A DNA stretch of 31,024 nt from Mesotaenium endlicherianum (lineage: Eukaryota > Streptophyta > Zygnematophyceae > Zygnematales > Mesotaeniaceae), in contig WELA01005344.1 in the NCBI GenBank assembly GCA_009602735.1, positions 58,221 to 89,244 on the forward strand, read 5' to 3'. A program made the translations under genes and the position numbers. The notes under the pieces are model-generated. The model saw nothing but the letters and a program-made list of their open reading frames with translations. It made no database searches and had not been told where the DNA came from. Below are positions 8,391 through 18,273 of this stretch, piece after piece. Numbering within the stretch: position 1 is the stretch's first letter; each line of letters starts with the position of its first letter.

Positions 8391-10798
8391 GACAAGCAAA
8401 CTATGGTTGTTACCCCTCAAAAGTGCAAAAATGAACATGACGGACCCTTGAACTTTGAGAAAATTTGGAATGCCATTGGCACAAGTATTCGATTGTCAAA
8501 GTCACGTGTTAATTACTTACATGCGCGATAATATGCCCGACACCCTTTTTTCCCCTTTCTATGCACTTTCATAATTAAAAACTCTAGTACGTAAGTAGCG
8601 TAAGTAGCTTAAGTAGCTAAGTAGCTCCAAGCATTCAACTCTGTCTTGAAATAACCATTTTTGCCCCCCTTTTTTTTTTCGAGACACCTAGTACGGAACA
8701 TGGGGTGGAAGCTGGCGCTAAGTTTCTAATATTTTGAATACGGAGCCTTAAATTTTTGAATCTTGTCACTAAATTTTCTAAGTTTGAACTCAGAGCGCTA
8801 TTAGTACATATTTGTTTGATTAAAGGTCGCTAATTCACTGTACTAATTTTGACATTTTGATTCCAATGCGCTAATTTAAAACCTTAAATTTTGGGCGCTA
8901 TTTCACCCGGATTCTTGAAAGGAGTTTCCCCCCCATCGTACGGAAGCACGTTTTTGACGACGACACTTAAGACAGCGCTGGAGACTTGAAATCACATGTG
9001 ACAACCATCAGGGCCAGAGATGGAGCCGGATGGGGCATGCTGCTAAATGCGTACATATTGCCAAAAATAGCATTCCTTGGTACATGAATACGCCATCATA
9101 ATGTACACTCACTTTTGAGACCACCAAAGAAACAATTTGCCATACTTAGCTTCAAGGCATGATAATACATATACACACATATATATATATATATTTTATC
9201 ATGTACATGGACGCAGCATAGCCTAAGCTACCTTGCGAGCCACTCAGAGCTCTCAATCTGCACTTCTCCAACTGACCTATGGGAGCCCTTGAAGACTCTC
9301 GTCACCAACAAGGAGTGCAAGCAAGCGCAAAAAATTTGGTAGAGGAGAAGCTGGCAGGTGGCAGCTTGTGAGGCTACACCTGTCAATCCACGCGTCAATC
9401 ACGCTTCCCCTTCCAACCTCTCCCGCAGAGCTACCGCTGTCGTCCACCCCTCTCCTCTCCATCTTGCCCTCTCGCTCTTCGTCCAACCTGCTTCTCTGCA
9501 TACCACTCAGGTAGTGTCTACAGCAGCTAGGAGCTTAGGGTGACCAGGTGCGGATGTAAGGAAGGGCATGTTGTTCTTCTTTTGGAAACATGTGGAAACA
9601 TCCTGCAGAGGAACACTAGTATCAAAAAAGATGTACTGGTACTAAGGAACTCATATAAATCCCGATTTACTTGGCCATCTACTTGGCCAGCAGCCAGCTA
9701 TGTAACACAATAACAGTACAAAGCCGCTGTAATTATTCTCAATCCTGCACGGTTGACTTGAGAGTAAATCCTCCTCATCCAGGGACGATGATGAGCTAAG
9801 AGTCAAAATTTTCCTCCGCCTGCAGACCTGACACATCTCCTCTGCTAATTGTGTTGCTGAAGGTAAACCATCTGTAATTTGAAAGTATGTGTAACAGAGC
9901 TCGAGGCCCTCACCTGCCTCCCTCCACTTGCATAACTACTTGGGGTTTAGAATCCCAATGGCTGATAGGGACGAGAGAAGTTGTGAACACTATTTTGTTC
10001 CCTACGCTAAATGTTTACAAGACCCGGAGACCTTGTCCGCCTGCATGCGGAGTTGACACTTTCCTTCGCTGCAACAGCCGACGAGCAACAAACCCCACTG
10101 CACCACACGGCCATAGTCCCACAACTCGAAAGAAGAAAAGGTAGAAACAAGCTTGCCTTGCAAAGCTCCTTGTCCCCCCCGTCAGAAGGCGTCTCCTCCT
10201 TGCCGCCACATGTCTACCAACTTCTGACGCAGGCACGCTGCCTCGCTGTCCCCTCGCTTTCGCCTTCTCCCTCCCACCCTGCTCCTCCCCTCCCCTCCCC
10301 TCCCAGCCGCTCCCCTCCCCGTCCTCGCCTACGCAGCATCCTCAGTGCCAGACGTACGACAACACCTCCGCGGTGCCTGCATCGACAGCTGGCAGAATTG
10401 CACCAGCTTCGACGCCTTCTCCTTTCCACCTATCACTCAATGGGTCCACTAGGTCCACTCCCCCCGACAATCTTTGCGCAGGCAGGGCCAACCGGCCTGG
10501 CTACCGTCTCCCCACCTTGTCTCTGAAAGTGGGGCTAACGTGGCTGGCCCAGCTGTCAGCAGGCCTACAGTGGGCCCCCCCTAGGCAGCCCGCCTACATC
10601 CAGCCCAGTCCCTGCAGACGACGCATGCAGAGCTGGCAAAGCTCAGAGCTGTGTGCAGGCCCTACTTCTCCCCCTTCACAAGCAGCTCGACTACTTGCCA
10701 CCTGTCCCTCGTGTCCCTGAAGCTGGGGCAGATGAGACTGGCCTATCTGAGTTTAGATAGCAGGCCTACTACTCCCCCCCAATGAGCAGCTTCTCCAC
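8391..10798. other. Long spacer without a supported gene
   Basis: About 2.4 kb. 8587-8626 is a short tandem GTAAGTAGC repeat. 8712-8905 is AT-rich, with GCGCTA(A/T)TT recurring at irregular spacing of about 31-40 bases. 9177-9194 is (AT)n. 10236-10325 is a C+T-rich tract that creates Pro/Ser frames. At 10510-10830 a module recurs whose minus strand contains CCCCAGCTTCAGGGACA or a variant (near 10535, 10730 and 10830). The copy nearest the F-box/LRR gene would read CPAFRDT. These may be degraded 3' exons of that gene, but I cannot support a coding model. Confidence 0.45.
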
Positions 10799-11509
10799 CT
10801 ACCTTTTGCGCGTCGTGTCCCTGAAGGCGGGGCAGACGCGGCACAGACCGGGTGGCTTGGGGGTCGGGCGCCTCGTGTCATTGAACAGCTGGCGGGCGTC
10901 GCCAGGTGGCAACCTGGCGCAGGGCTTTCCTCGAGCTGCATACTTCGCATAGGTTTCGTAACATGGCCACTCGCTGTCCTCCTCCTCCTCCTCCTCCTCG
11001 TGGCAATCGCAGCACAGGTGACCGCCACGTAGCGCTGCAGGGCAAACAGGCCGTCCACGTGAGGGAGCAGAGCGCACGAGGATAGCCAAAGCTTCTCCAG
11101 TGAGCGCGTGTTCCTCTCGCAGATGTGCAACGCGGGCTCCGCCCACGTCAGCATGGCCGTCCAGACTGAGTTCCAAATAGGTTAGCTGGGTGAGGTGCTC
11201 CAAGTGGGGCCACGCCGTTCCGCCAGCGAGGCTCAGCATCAACTAGCGGAGGTTGGGTGTGAACACAAAATAATTGCGCTGGATGGGTGCTCCGCAAGGC
11301 TCCAGCTTGGGAATATCCAGCAACGGCAGGGATTGCTCGTTCTTAGAGATGCCCTTCTCGCAGACGCGCAGCGTCTGCAGGTGGGAGCTGGAGATGCGCA
11401 AGGAAGCCACTGCCAATGCCGCTGCTGGGGGCGTCTTGGGATTGGTGGAGCGCCCGAAGCACGAGAGAGAGAGCGATGTTAGCTGGCTTAGCGGCGCAAT
11501 CGCATCCAT
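10799..11509 (-). pseudogene. F-box/LRR gene, downstream part (leucine-rich repeats)
   Basis: Minus-strand exon starting at 11509 after the acceptor GTGTGGGAG. The interrupted exon upstream ends in phase 0 (CAG before GTGGGC at 11908), so the two join without shifting frame. It reads MDAIAPLSQLTSLSLSCF, then HLQTLRVCE, a long linker, FTPNLR, an in-frame TAG (11245-11243), LMLSLAGG and LTQLTYLELSL. These are degenerate leucine-rich repeats. The TAG stands where the LRR pattern NLR-x-L-x-L commonly has Gln. Near 11155 the LRR-like sense moves by one base into another frame (SLEKLWLSSCALLPHVD), so there is also a probable frameshift or an unseen intron. A (GAG)7 run at 10999-10979 gives poly-Glu or poly-Arg depending on frame. 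The intron 11908-11510 is AT-rich in its middle. Confidence 0.65.
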
Positions 11510-11914
11510 CTCCCACACGCCAAATTGGAGGAGGAAGGGAGGCGCAGCACAGCAGGCAATTATCGTTATTATAACCCCTATATCATTGAGTATTCGACTT
11601 TATCATTCGAGAAAATATTATTCTTATTGTGATTACTAATACTGTTGTTATGATTACTAACATCACTATCACTCTGATATCCTTCTTCATTACCAATATG
11701 AACATTTAAGATCACAATAGTTTTGTTAGGGTTTACTCTCGCGTACCCCGGGGGGGGGGGAGGGGCGAGGGGTCCCTTAGTGCAATATTGCAAGTTGCGG
11801 GAGTTCACAAGAACGTGCACGCGGAACGTAAGAGCGATGCAACGAACAAAGCAAAGAAAGCCGAGCGGGGGCAGTGGTAGTCCAGGCATGCTTAGAGAGC
11901 CTGCCCACCTGAAG

Positions 11915-12417
11915 TGTAGTGATTTGAGTTATTATATATTAGTTTGCATATATTTTAATGTTTTCAAATATATTTGGAGTAGTATTGTGTGGATTCAAGT
12001 GTGAATAGGTACTCTAGTGACTTGGTTCATGTCCTTTGAACCCTCTAAGGCATTTTCAAAGTTAGAGGAAAGACCTAGAAGAACTCCACGTGGCAAAAGT
12101 CAAATGTGCCATTTTTAGGTCAAAAGGACATGTGTACATTATTCTAGAAAGAGGTGGCAAGTTTTGGGATGTGTTGGGTGCCGACACATAAACATAAACC
12201 TTCCTAGAAATTACTTATTTAGCAAGTATATAAACAAGAGCTAGAACATTGAAAGACATTCCAGAATCACTCTTGTACTTGCCAAAATCCAGAAATATAT
12301 TAACTTTCAAGAAGCCATCTCTCTTTCAAGAAGCTACCACTTGTGTTCAAAGATCCTTGTCTTGAATAGATAAAGTATTCTGTTTTACTAAGTACTTTAT
12401 CTATCTGTTTCACTACA
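11915..12417 (+). repeat. 5' LTR of the gypsy element
   Basis: Begins TGTAGTGATTTGAG and ends TTTCACTACA, giving TG...CA ends. It is the same length as the 3' LTR, with no indels that I can see. A TATATAAA box lies at 12227-12234, so transcripts would start about 30 bases later. Confidence 0.95.
12227..12234 (+). promoter_or_regulatory. TATA box within the 5' LTR
   Basis: TATATAAA in the 3' half of the LTR, repeated at the equivalent place in the 3' LTR. Position is typical of the U3/R boundary in plant LTR elements. Confidence 0.55.
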
Positions 12418-12418
12418 G

Positions 12419-12430
12419 TGGTATCGGAGC
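12419..12430 (+). other. Primer-binding site, initiator Met-tRNA type
   Basis: TGGTATCGGAGC lies one base after the LTR. It matches the usual plant element primer site TGGTATCAGAGC (complement of the 3' end of initiator tRNA-Met) except for one base. Confidence 0.85.
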
Positions 12431-12454
12431 TAGGCACTTTGGTAGCACAAGAAG

Positions 12455-13735
12455 ATGGCCGATCCTCAAGACCAACAGCAAGCTTTCGAAGGAAGCCCTT
12501 CCTCTCCAAGACACCCTCCTCCAGCGCCGATGGGAGAGCCCACTCAAGAAAATCTGCAACAACAAGAAGCACCACAAGGAGGAGCACACCCTCCTCCAGC
12601 GTCGATGGGAGAGCCTACTCAAGGAAATCTGCAACAACAAGAAGCACCACAAGGAGGAGCACCGTCACATCCCGTGGCAGCCGCTATAGCAAAGTTGACC
12701 CCACCACAAGGAGTTCCCGCAAATGAGTGGGCAGCCTTCCTAATGACCGTCCACAACCAAGTGGGCCTGGCCACCTATGAAGCCACCGTGCAAGCGTCAA
12801 GAAAGGCTATGGCTGCCATGGTTGCCCCTATTGCGAGCAATGCTCAAAATCCAGCCCCGGCTCAAGCGCCTCCACCAGAGCCAACGAGAGCAAGGAAACT
12901 CATCAAGCCCGGCAAACCCGACACTTTCAATCCTGGGAGAGGAGCCAAACTGAATATGTGGCTCTACCAAGTGGAGACGTACCTCACATTTCTTGAAGCA
13001 CCCGAGGAGGACTACGTCCCTTTTGCCGTTACCTTGCACAAAGGAGCAGCAACATCATGGTGGCGTAACTATCAAGCGGCTATATATCAAGCTATGGCGC
13101 ACCCCATGCTCGGCCAAGAGCCCCCACCATCATATGCAAGATGGGCAGATTTTCGTGAGACCCTCAAGAAGCAATTCATGCCCATCAATGCGGAGAAGAT
13201 TGCCCGAGGAAAGCTCCACCATCTCAAGCAAACGACGTCCGTTCAAGAGTATACATCCAGATTTCACGCCCTCACTCTTGAGATCCCCAACATGTCTCTC
13301 GAGGAGAAGATTGAATGCTACATCTTTGGCCTCAAACCCAAGGTGGCAAGGGAAGTGGAATTACGCGACTTGACAGACTTCTCAAGGATCATTGAAGTGG
13401 CCCAAAAGGTGGATACCTTGGATTTCAAGCACTCCGTGCCTCCATCTTCACGGGTTCCGGCGACGCGGGTGTACGCAGCCCCTTCCACATCCGAATCTGG
13501 ACCCACACCCATGGAAATCGGAGTTATTAAAAGGGACCCCGCGGCTGCCCGGAAGAGTGGAAGACCCTCCAATGACACTTATGATGCAAGAAACCAGCAA
13601 GGAGTGAAAGCAAGACTCTCCCCGGCTGAAAAAGAAGCTCTCATGACGGCTGGACTATGCTTTTATTGCAAGGAATAGGGCCATCGTGCACTGTCATGCC
13701 CCAAAAAGTTGTCAAAAAACGGACAGCGCCGGTAG
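12455..13735 (+). CDS. gag: Gypsy gag polyprotein (capsid and zinc knuckle)
   Basis: Starts at ATG 12455, 37 bases after the LTR. The N-terminus carries a 75-base tandem duplication (25 residues each, MGEPTQ-NLQQQEAPQGGA). The capsid region follows, with the retrotransposon gag pattern (MWLYQVETYL, ATSWWRNYQ, YARWADFRETLKKQF, LHHLKQTTSVQEYTSRF). At the end is a CCHC zinc knuckle, CFYC-KE-x-GH-RALS-C. The x is an in-frame TAG at 13676-13678, so under the standard code the protein stops inside the knuckle at 407 residues. With the TAG read as an amino acid, gag passes the slippery site and reaches the next in-frame TAG at 13733-13735. Gag forms the virus-like particle and binds the element's RNA. 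Confidence 0.85.
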
Positions 13736-13749
13736 GCCAGGAGCCTACC
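13714..13749 (+). promoter_or_regulatory. Programmed -1 frameshift signal between gag and pol
   Basis: The heptamer A AAA AAC (13714-13720) is in the gag frame (TCA AAA AAC), the classic X XXY YYZ form. Ten bases later a perfect 7-bp hairpin follows: GGTAGGC (13731-13737), loop CAGGA, GCCTACC (13743-13749). Slipping back one base moves from the gag frame into the frame that encodes the protease. The spacer is slightly longer than the usual 5-9 bases. Confidence 0.7.
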
Positions 13750-14011
13750 ACCCCAAGACCCACTTCACGAGAAGACAACAAGCCAAGTGAGGTGGAGACT
13801 CCCGTTGAAGACGACGTTCCAGCCCCAATGAGTTTGAGAGGTTACCTCGGAGGAGAGAAGGTCCACATCTTGGTGGATAGCGCAGCTCAAGACAACTTCA
13901 TTGCTGCAAATTTTGCCACCAAGCACGGTATTACTATGCGAACTCTTGACCACGACGAGGAGATTATGATGCCCGATGGATTCTCCTATACTACCCGTTC
14001 CAAGAAGACGT
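13721..14011 (+). CDS. pol: Gypsy pol, aspartic protease part
   Basis: The frame entered by -1 slippage gives an acidic linker, then [20 protein letters not shown] and [11 protein letters not shown]. This is the retroviral-like aspartic protease, with DSA in place of the more usual D-S/T-G. Near 13990-14011 the sense moves by one further base to [16 protein letters not shown] in the next frame, so there is a one-base indel. In this copy the protease is cut off from reverse transcriptase. Confidence 0.8.
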
Positions 14012-15129
14012 ACCCTTGGCACTCTCTATCAAGTCCTTCAAGGATAGAGTAGTGTTCTCCCCCATGCAATTGGGCAAGTACGACGTCATCCTAGGGACGC
14101 CTTGGTTGACCAAGCACAACCCCCAAGTTGATTGGAGGACCGGTACTATCAAGATCAAGAATGACATCACTTCAAGAATCTGTATTTTGCGCGCAATCCA
14201 GAATATCCAGACCCAAGACATCCAGAAGCCGGCACACGAGATACTATTGTCCGCCCTCCAACTCAAGAGACTTGTGAGGAAGGGACACGAGCTTCTTTTG
14301 GCCTTGATCACGCCAAAAGACATCAAGAAAGACATCGAGAGTCAAGAAGGCAGCCCCGTTCCCAAGGAGATACAAGAAGTCTTTGAGGACTACAAAGAAG
14401 TGTTCTCCCCGGAATTGCCCAAGGGCCTACCCCCCAAAAGATTCGTAGACCACAAGATAGAGTTGGAGCCCGGAAGCAAGCCCATCTCTCGGCCTACGTT
14501 CAAAATGTCATACACGGAGCTAGACGAAGTCAAGAAGCAAATCAAGGAGCTACTGGAGCATGGCTTCATTCGACCTAGCAAGTCGCCATTTGGAGCCCCG
14601 GTGCTATTTGTCAAGAAGAAAGATGGTACCTTGAGGATGTGTGTGGACTATCGCGCCCTCAACAAGATCACCATCAAGAATCGATACCCGCTGCCGCGCA
14701 TGGATGAGCTCATGGACCGGCTGGTTGGAGCCAAGTACTTCACGAAGATTGACTTACGGAGCGGCTACCACCAGATTCGCATCGCAGAACCGGACATAGA
14801 GAAGACGGCATTCAGGACAAGATATGGACATTTTGAGTTCATGGTCCTGCCATTTGGACTCACCAACGCGCCAGCAACTTTCATGACTATGATGAACACC
14901 ATATTTCAGCCCATGTTGGACAGATTTGTGGTGGTATTCATCGATGACATCCTTATCTACAGCAAGACCCTTGAAGAGCATGCGAGACACTTGAAAGAAG
15001 TCCTTGAAGTATTGAAGCAAAACAAGCTATTTGCGAAGGAGTCAAAGTGCGAGTTTGCCAAACAAGAAGTGGAGTTCCTAGGTATCCACGTGACTGCTGA
15101 TGGCATCAAGATAGACCCCAAGAAGATCA
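14012..15129 (+). CDS. pol: Gypsy pol, protease end and reverse transcriptase
   Basis: Starts with the protease tail ([12 protein letters not shown]). A linker and then reverse transcriptase follow: [67 protein letters not shown] and the catalytic FIDDILIYS (two of the three carboxylates; the third is the D of KIDL). The thumb ends at [20 protein letters not shown]. It copies the element RNA into DNA in the particle. Around 15130 the sequence jumps directly to integrase, so the frame remains open but RNase H is absent. Confidence 0.92.
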
Positions 15130-16250
15130 CGGTGGTGGACATACTTACTAAGATGGCTCATTTTATTCCCACGACCACTAAGACTACAGCACCACAACTT
15201 GCAAGACTCATCTTCGACAACATCTTCCGACTCCATGGACTACCATCAAGAATTGTGTCAAATAGAGACCCAAGATTCACAAGCCATTTCTGGAAAAATC
15301 TCTTCAAGAACTTGGGTACATCGCTGGATATGTCTACTGCCTACCACCCACAATCAGATGGGCAAACCGAGCGTATGAATCGTACCCTAAAGACCTCTCT
15401 AAAGGCCTACGTGTCTACCCTCGAGCAAGACTGGGACATGTACTTGACCCCCCTCGAGTTTGCCTACAACAACACAACGCAAGCCTCTACCCAAGAGTCC
15501 CCATTCTTCCTCAACTATGGCTTCCATCCTACCACGCCGCTGAGCTTCACGGCTGGCCTTGATGAAGTACCTGCAGCCACATAATTTATGGAGACATTAG
15601 AAGCAGCCCTTACAGCAGCGAAGAAAGCTCTACAACACGCGCAAGATGCTCAAGCAAGAGTGGCAAACAGATCCAGAAGAGAAATTACGTACAGAGTGGG
15701 TGACAACGTGTTACTATCATCCAAGAACATTTCCCTGAACAACAGGCCTGCCGGCAGCAAGTTCTCTCCCAAGTATTTGGGACCCTTCAAGATTATCCAG
15801 CAAGTCAACCCCGTTGCTTTCAAGCTAGAACTTCCCCAGACTATGCACATCGACCCCGTATTCCACGCTTCCCTCTTCAAGCCATATGTGCAACCCCACA
15901 ACAAGTTCCCAGGACGTGTGACAACCCCACCAGCCCCAACAATAGTGGATGATCATTTGGAGTACGAAGTGGAAGACATAGTGGCTATGAGACATTTCAG
16001 GAGACAGCAGCAATACTTGATCAAGTGGAAAGGATATCCAGATTCGGAGAATAGTTGGGTGGCGGCGCACTACCTTGACAAAGTTCAGAGAAAGTTGAAG
16101 CGCTTCTATGCCGCCAACCCCCATCTTGGACCAGCCCCAAGTCTCTCTACTAGAAGCCCAAAGACTTCAGGGAGGCAGCCTGCCACCATCAAGAAGCAGC
16201 AGAAGACCCCTTGGAGGCAGTCTGCAAGAACAAAAAAGAGGAATAATTGA
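15130..16250 (+). CDS. pol: Gypsy pol, partial integrase and chromodomain
   Basis: Begins at [14 protein letters not shown] inside the integrase core. The zinc-binding N-terminus and the first catalytic Asp are deleted. The second catalytic Asp is replaced (VSNRDPRF instead of the usual SDRDPRF). The Glu of [10 protein letters not shown] is present. An in-frame TAA at 15582-15584 interrupts [13 protein letters not shown]; the frame continues unchanged to TGA at 16248-16250. The C-terminus has a GPF/Y-type module (GPFKIIQQV) and a chromodomain ([32 protein letters not shown]), which in chromoviruses directs insertion to marked chromatin. The protein could not catalyse integration by itself. 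Confidence 0.9.
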
Positions 16251-17008
16251 CATTAGACACTCTTCTCTTCTCACAGTTTCTGGACATAAAACTAAAATTG
16301 CTACTGGTGATAGATCTCCACATAATAAATTCTGAAAATTTACCTCGCTGTAGTTCATAAGTAGCCGGTCATTTAGAGTCCAAGGTTGCTCAATTTGGAG
16401 CATTGGTGAGAGAGATATGATGCTCTAAGTAGAAGGGGGTCAAGCTGCTGGCATTGTTAGGGCAGAATATGCCTTCTGACATTGTGCCCTCCCCTGAACT
16501 TGGAATTCTCTGAAACTCAAGACTCTGGTAGAACATCTTACAGAGCCCAGTTTGAAACTTAGTTTGCAGAATTTGGAGAAGTATAGAAGGACTTATGATT
16601 CTCAGAACTTTTCTGCACCGATTTGGAGGAGCGCCTACTCTCTCAGCTCTCAACAACACTCCAGAAATTAGAATGCTCTCAAATTTGGTGACCTGGAAGA
16701 GTTCTTCGACGCGGTTCGTTTGGCACTCGAATTTTCAGATTTAGAGCAGTTCTGTGGACGCTATGAATTTTTGAATTCGTGGCAGAGTCTGGGCCAACTT
16801 GTACAATTTTCTTTATCATCAAGGAGTAGGCTAGCCAATAAGGTCACACCACCCACGACCTTGCCTAGTCTACCTTACATGTATAGCACCTGACTTGGCG
16901 ACTTGGACTAATCCTCTTCACATGTGTGGCATCTGACTTGAAGATGTTGACTAGTCTGCTCCACATGTGTAAGACGTGACTTGACGCGCCGAGACGTCGC
17001 TTTTTCTG
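16251..17008 (+). other. 3' untranslated region of the gypsy element
   Basis: About 760 bases between the pol TGA and the polypurine tract, without coding sense. Near its end, 16863-16985 holds three diverged tandem copies (period about 42) of a unit containing CTAGTCT, CCACATGTGT and TGACTTG. Confidence 0.7.
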
Positions 17009-17021
17009 GCGGGGGGGGTGA
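17009..17021 (+). other. Polypurine tract of the gypsy element
   Basis: GGCGGGGGGGGTGA lies immediately before the 3' LTR, where plus-strand DNA synthesis is primed. It is unusually G-rich and contains one C and one T. Confidence 0.75.
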
Positions 17022-17524
17022 TGTAGTGATTTGAGTTATTATATATTAGTTTGCATATATTTTAATACTTTCAAATATCTCTGGAGTAGTATTGTGGGGA
17101 TTCAAGTGTGAATAGGTACTCTAGTGACTTGGTTCATGTCCTTTGAACCTTCTAAGGCATTTTCAAAGTTAGAGGAAAGACCTAGAAGAACTCCACGTGG
17201 CAAAAGTCAAATGTGCCATTTTTAGGTCAAAAGGACATGTGTACATTATTCTAGAAAGAGGTGGCAAGTTTTGGGATGTGTTGGGTGCCAACACATCAAC
17301 ATACACCTTCCTAGAAATTACTTATTTAGCAAGTATATAAACAAGAGCTAGAACATAGAAAGACATTCCAGAATCACTCTTGTACTTGCCAAAATTCAGA
17401 AATATATTAACTTTCAAGAAGCCATCTCTCTTTCAAGAAGCTACCACTTGTGTTCAAAGATCCTTGTCTTGAATAAATTAAGTATTATATTTCACTAAAT
17501 ACTTCATCTATCTGTTTCACTACA
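17022..17524 (+). repeat. 3' LTR of the gypsy element
   Basis: Begins TGTAGTGATTTGAG and ends TTTCACTACA. It is 503 bases like the 5' LTR, with about 18 differences concentrated near both ends. It is followed by the target copy TGAAG. Confidence 0.95.
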
Positions 17525-18273
17525 TGAAGACAGGACAGCGAGAGCTCTTTGAGGCCCGCCAAGTGGCGTACGGCATCCAGGGACAGCGGGGATGTCTCCT
17601 TCTTGAGATGAAGGGTCAAGCCGACAAATGCCGGCAGCCACTTGGGCAGGCACGCCGCAGTTTGCCCCAGCCTGACGTGGAACTCCCGTAGCTGCGACAG
17701 TTGGGCAATCAAGGGGCTGACAGGGACGCAGCAGGCGTCACGGATCGTCTCGCGGAAGAGGAGGTTGGAGAAGTCGAGCCAGAGCTTCCTCAGATGCGCC
17801 TGCCCCGCAAAGTCCAGGTCCTCTACAGCCCTCAGGTAGCAGTGCTAGGTGGCCAGGTCGACGGGCGTGTCGGGGACGAAGCGCAGAGTGAGCTCCTCCA
17901 CGTCGGTCTTGAGGGCCAAGAGCAGGGTCAGGCTGTCCAGCGACGCCAGGTTGCTGCCGATCACCAGCTGGAAGGTGGTGACGAGAGGGAACCCCGCAGC
18001 CGGCCTTCTGAGAAATCCAAACTGGCTGTCGACTAGGGGCTCTCTGATGGAGATGACTTTGACGGTTTTTAAGGTGGCCAGCTTGTGAAGCGCCAGGTCC
18101 TCGTCCTCCACGGACTTCCAGAAGCCGCGCTTGATGCCGGAGCGCAGCACGTTGCGCCACCTGGTGCACACCTGGGACACTGCTTGCTGAGACTCCTCCC
18201 ATAGGCTAAGAGGGACGCAGTACGGCTTCAAGATTTGCTCCAGGAGCTCCTTTTGCAATGCTGAGATGCTCAT
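17525..18273 (-). pseudogene. F-box/LRR gene, first coding exon, interrupted by the gypsy insertion
   Basis: Starts at ATG 18273 on the minus strand. The N-terminus MSISALQKELLEQILKPYC, followed after a short gap by VSQVCTRWRNVLRSG, has the F-box pattern (LPxELLxxIL...VCxxWRxLL). Family knowledge: an F-box binds Skp1 in SCF ubiquitin ligases, and the LRRs bind the target. LRR-like blocks follow (LDSLTLLLALK, VEELTLRFVP, LRKLWLDFSNLLF, LSQLREFHVRLG, LAGLKELSLSCL). An in-frame TAG at 17847-17845 (DLAT-x-HCYLRAVEDL) does not alter the frame, which stays coding for a further 105 codons. Without the insertion the exon would end CTT CAG before GTGGGC, exactly 250 codons. The gypsy element entered at CTTCA/G, removing this donor. 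Confidence 0.72.

Larger units (their letters stand above)
11915..17524 (+). mobile_element. Ty3/gypsy chromovirus retrotransposon, internally deleted
   Basis: A 5610-base element with two 503-base LTRs, a tRNA primer site, gag, protease, reverse transcriptase, partial integrase, chromodomain and a G-rich polypurine tract. It is flanked by the 5-base duplication TGAAG (11910-11914 and 17525-17529). By eye the LTRs differ at about 18 positions (about 96% identity), so the insertion is neither fresh nor ancient. The RNase H domain and the N-terminal half of integrase are missing, making this copy non-autonomous. It sits in antisense orientation inside the minus-strand F-box/LRR gene. Confidence 0.95.

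Noticed and set aside
10011..10526. 171-codon plus-strand frame
   Set aside because: Much of it is a C+T-rich low-complexity Pro/Ser stretch with no recognisable domain.
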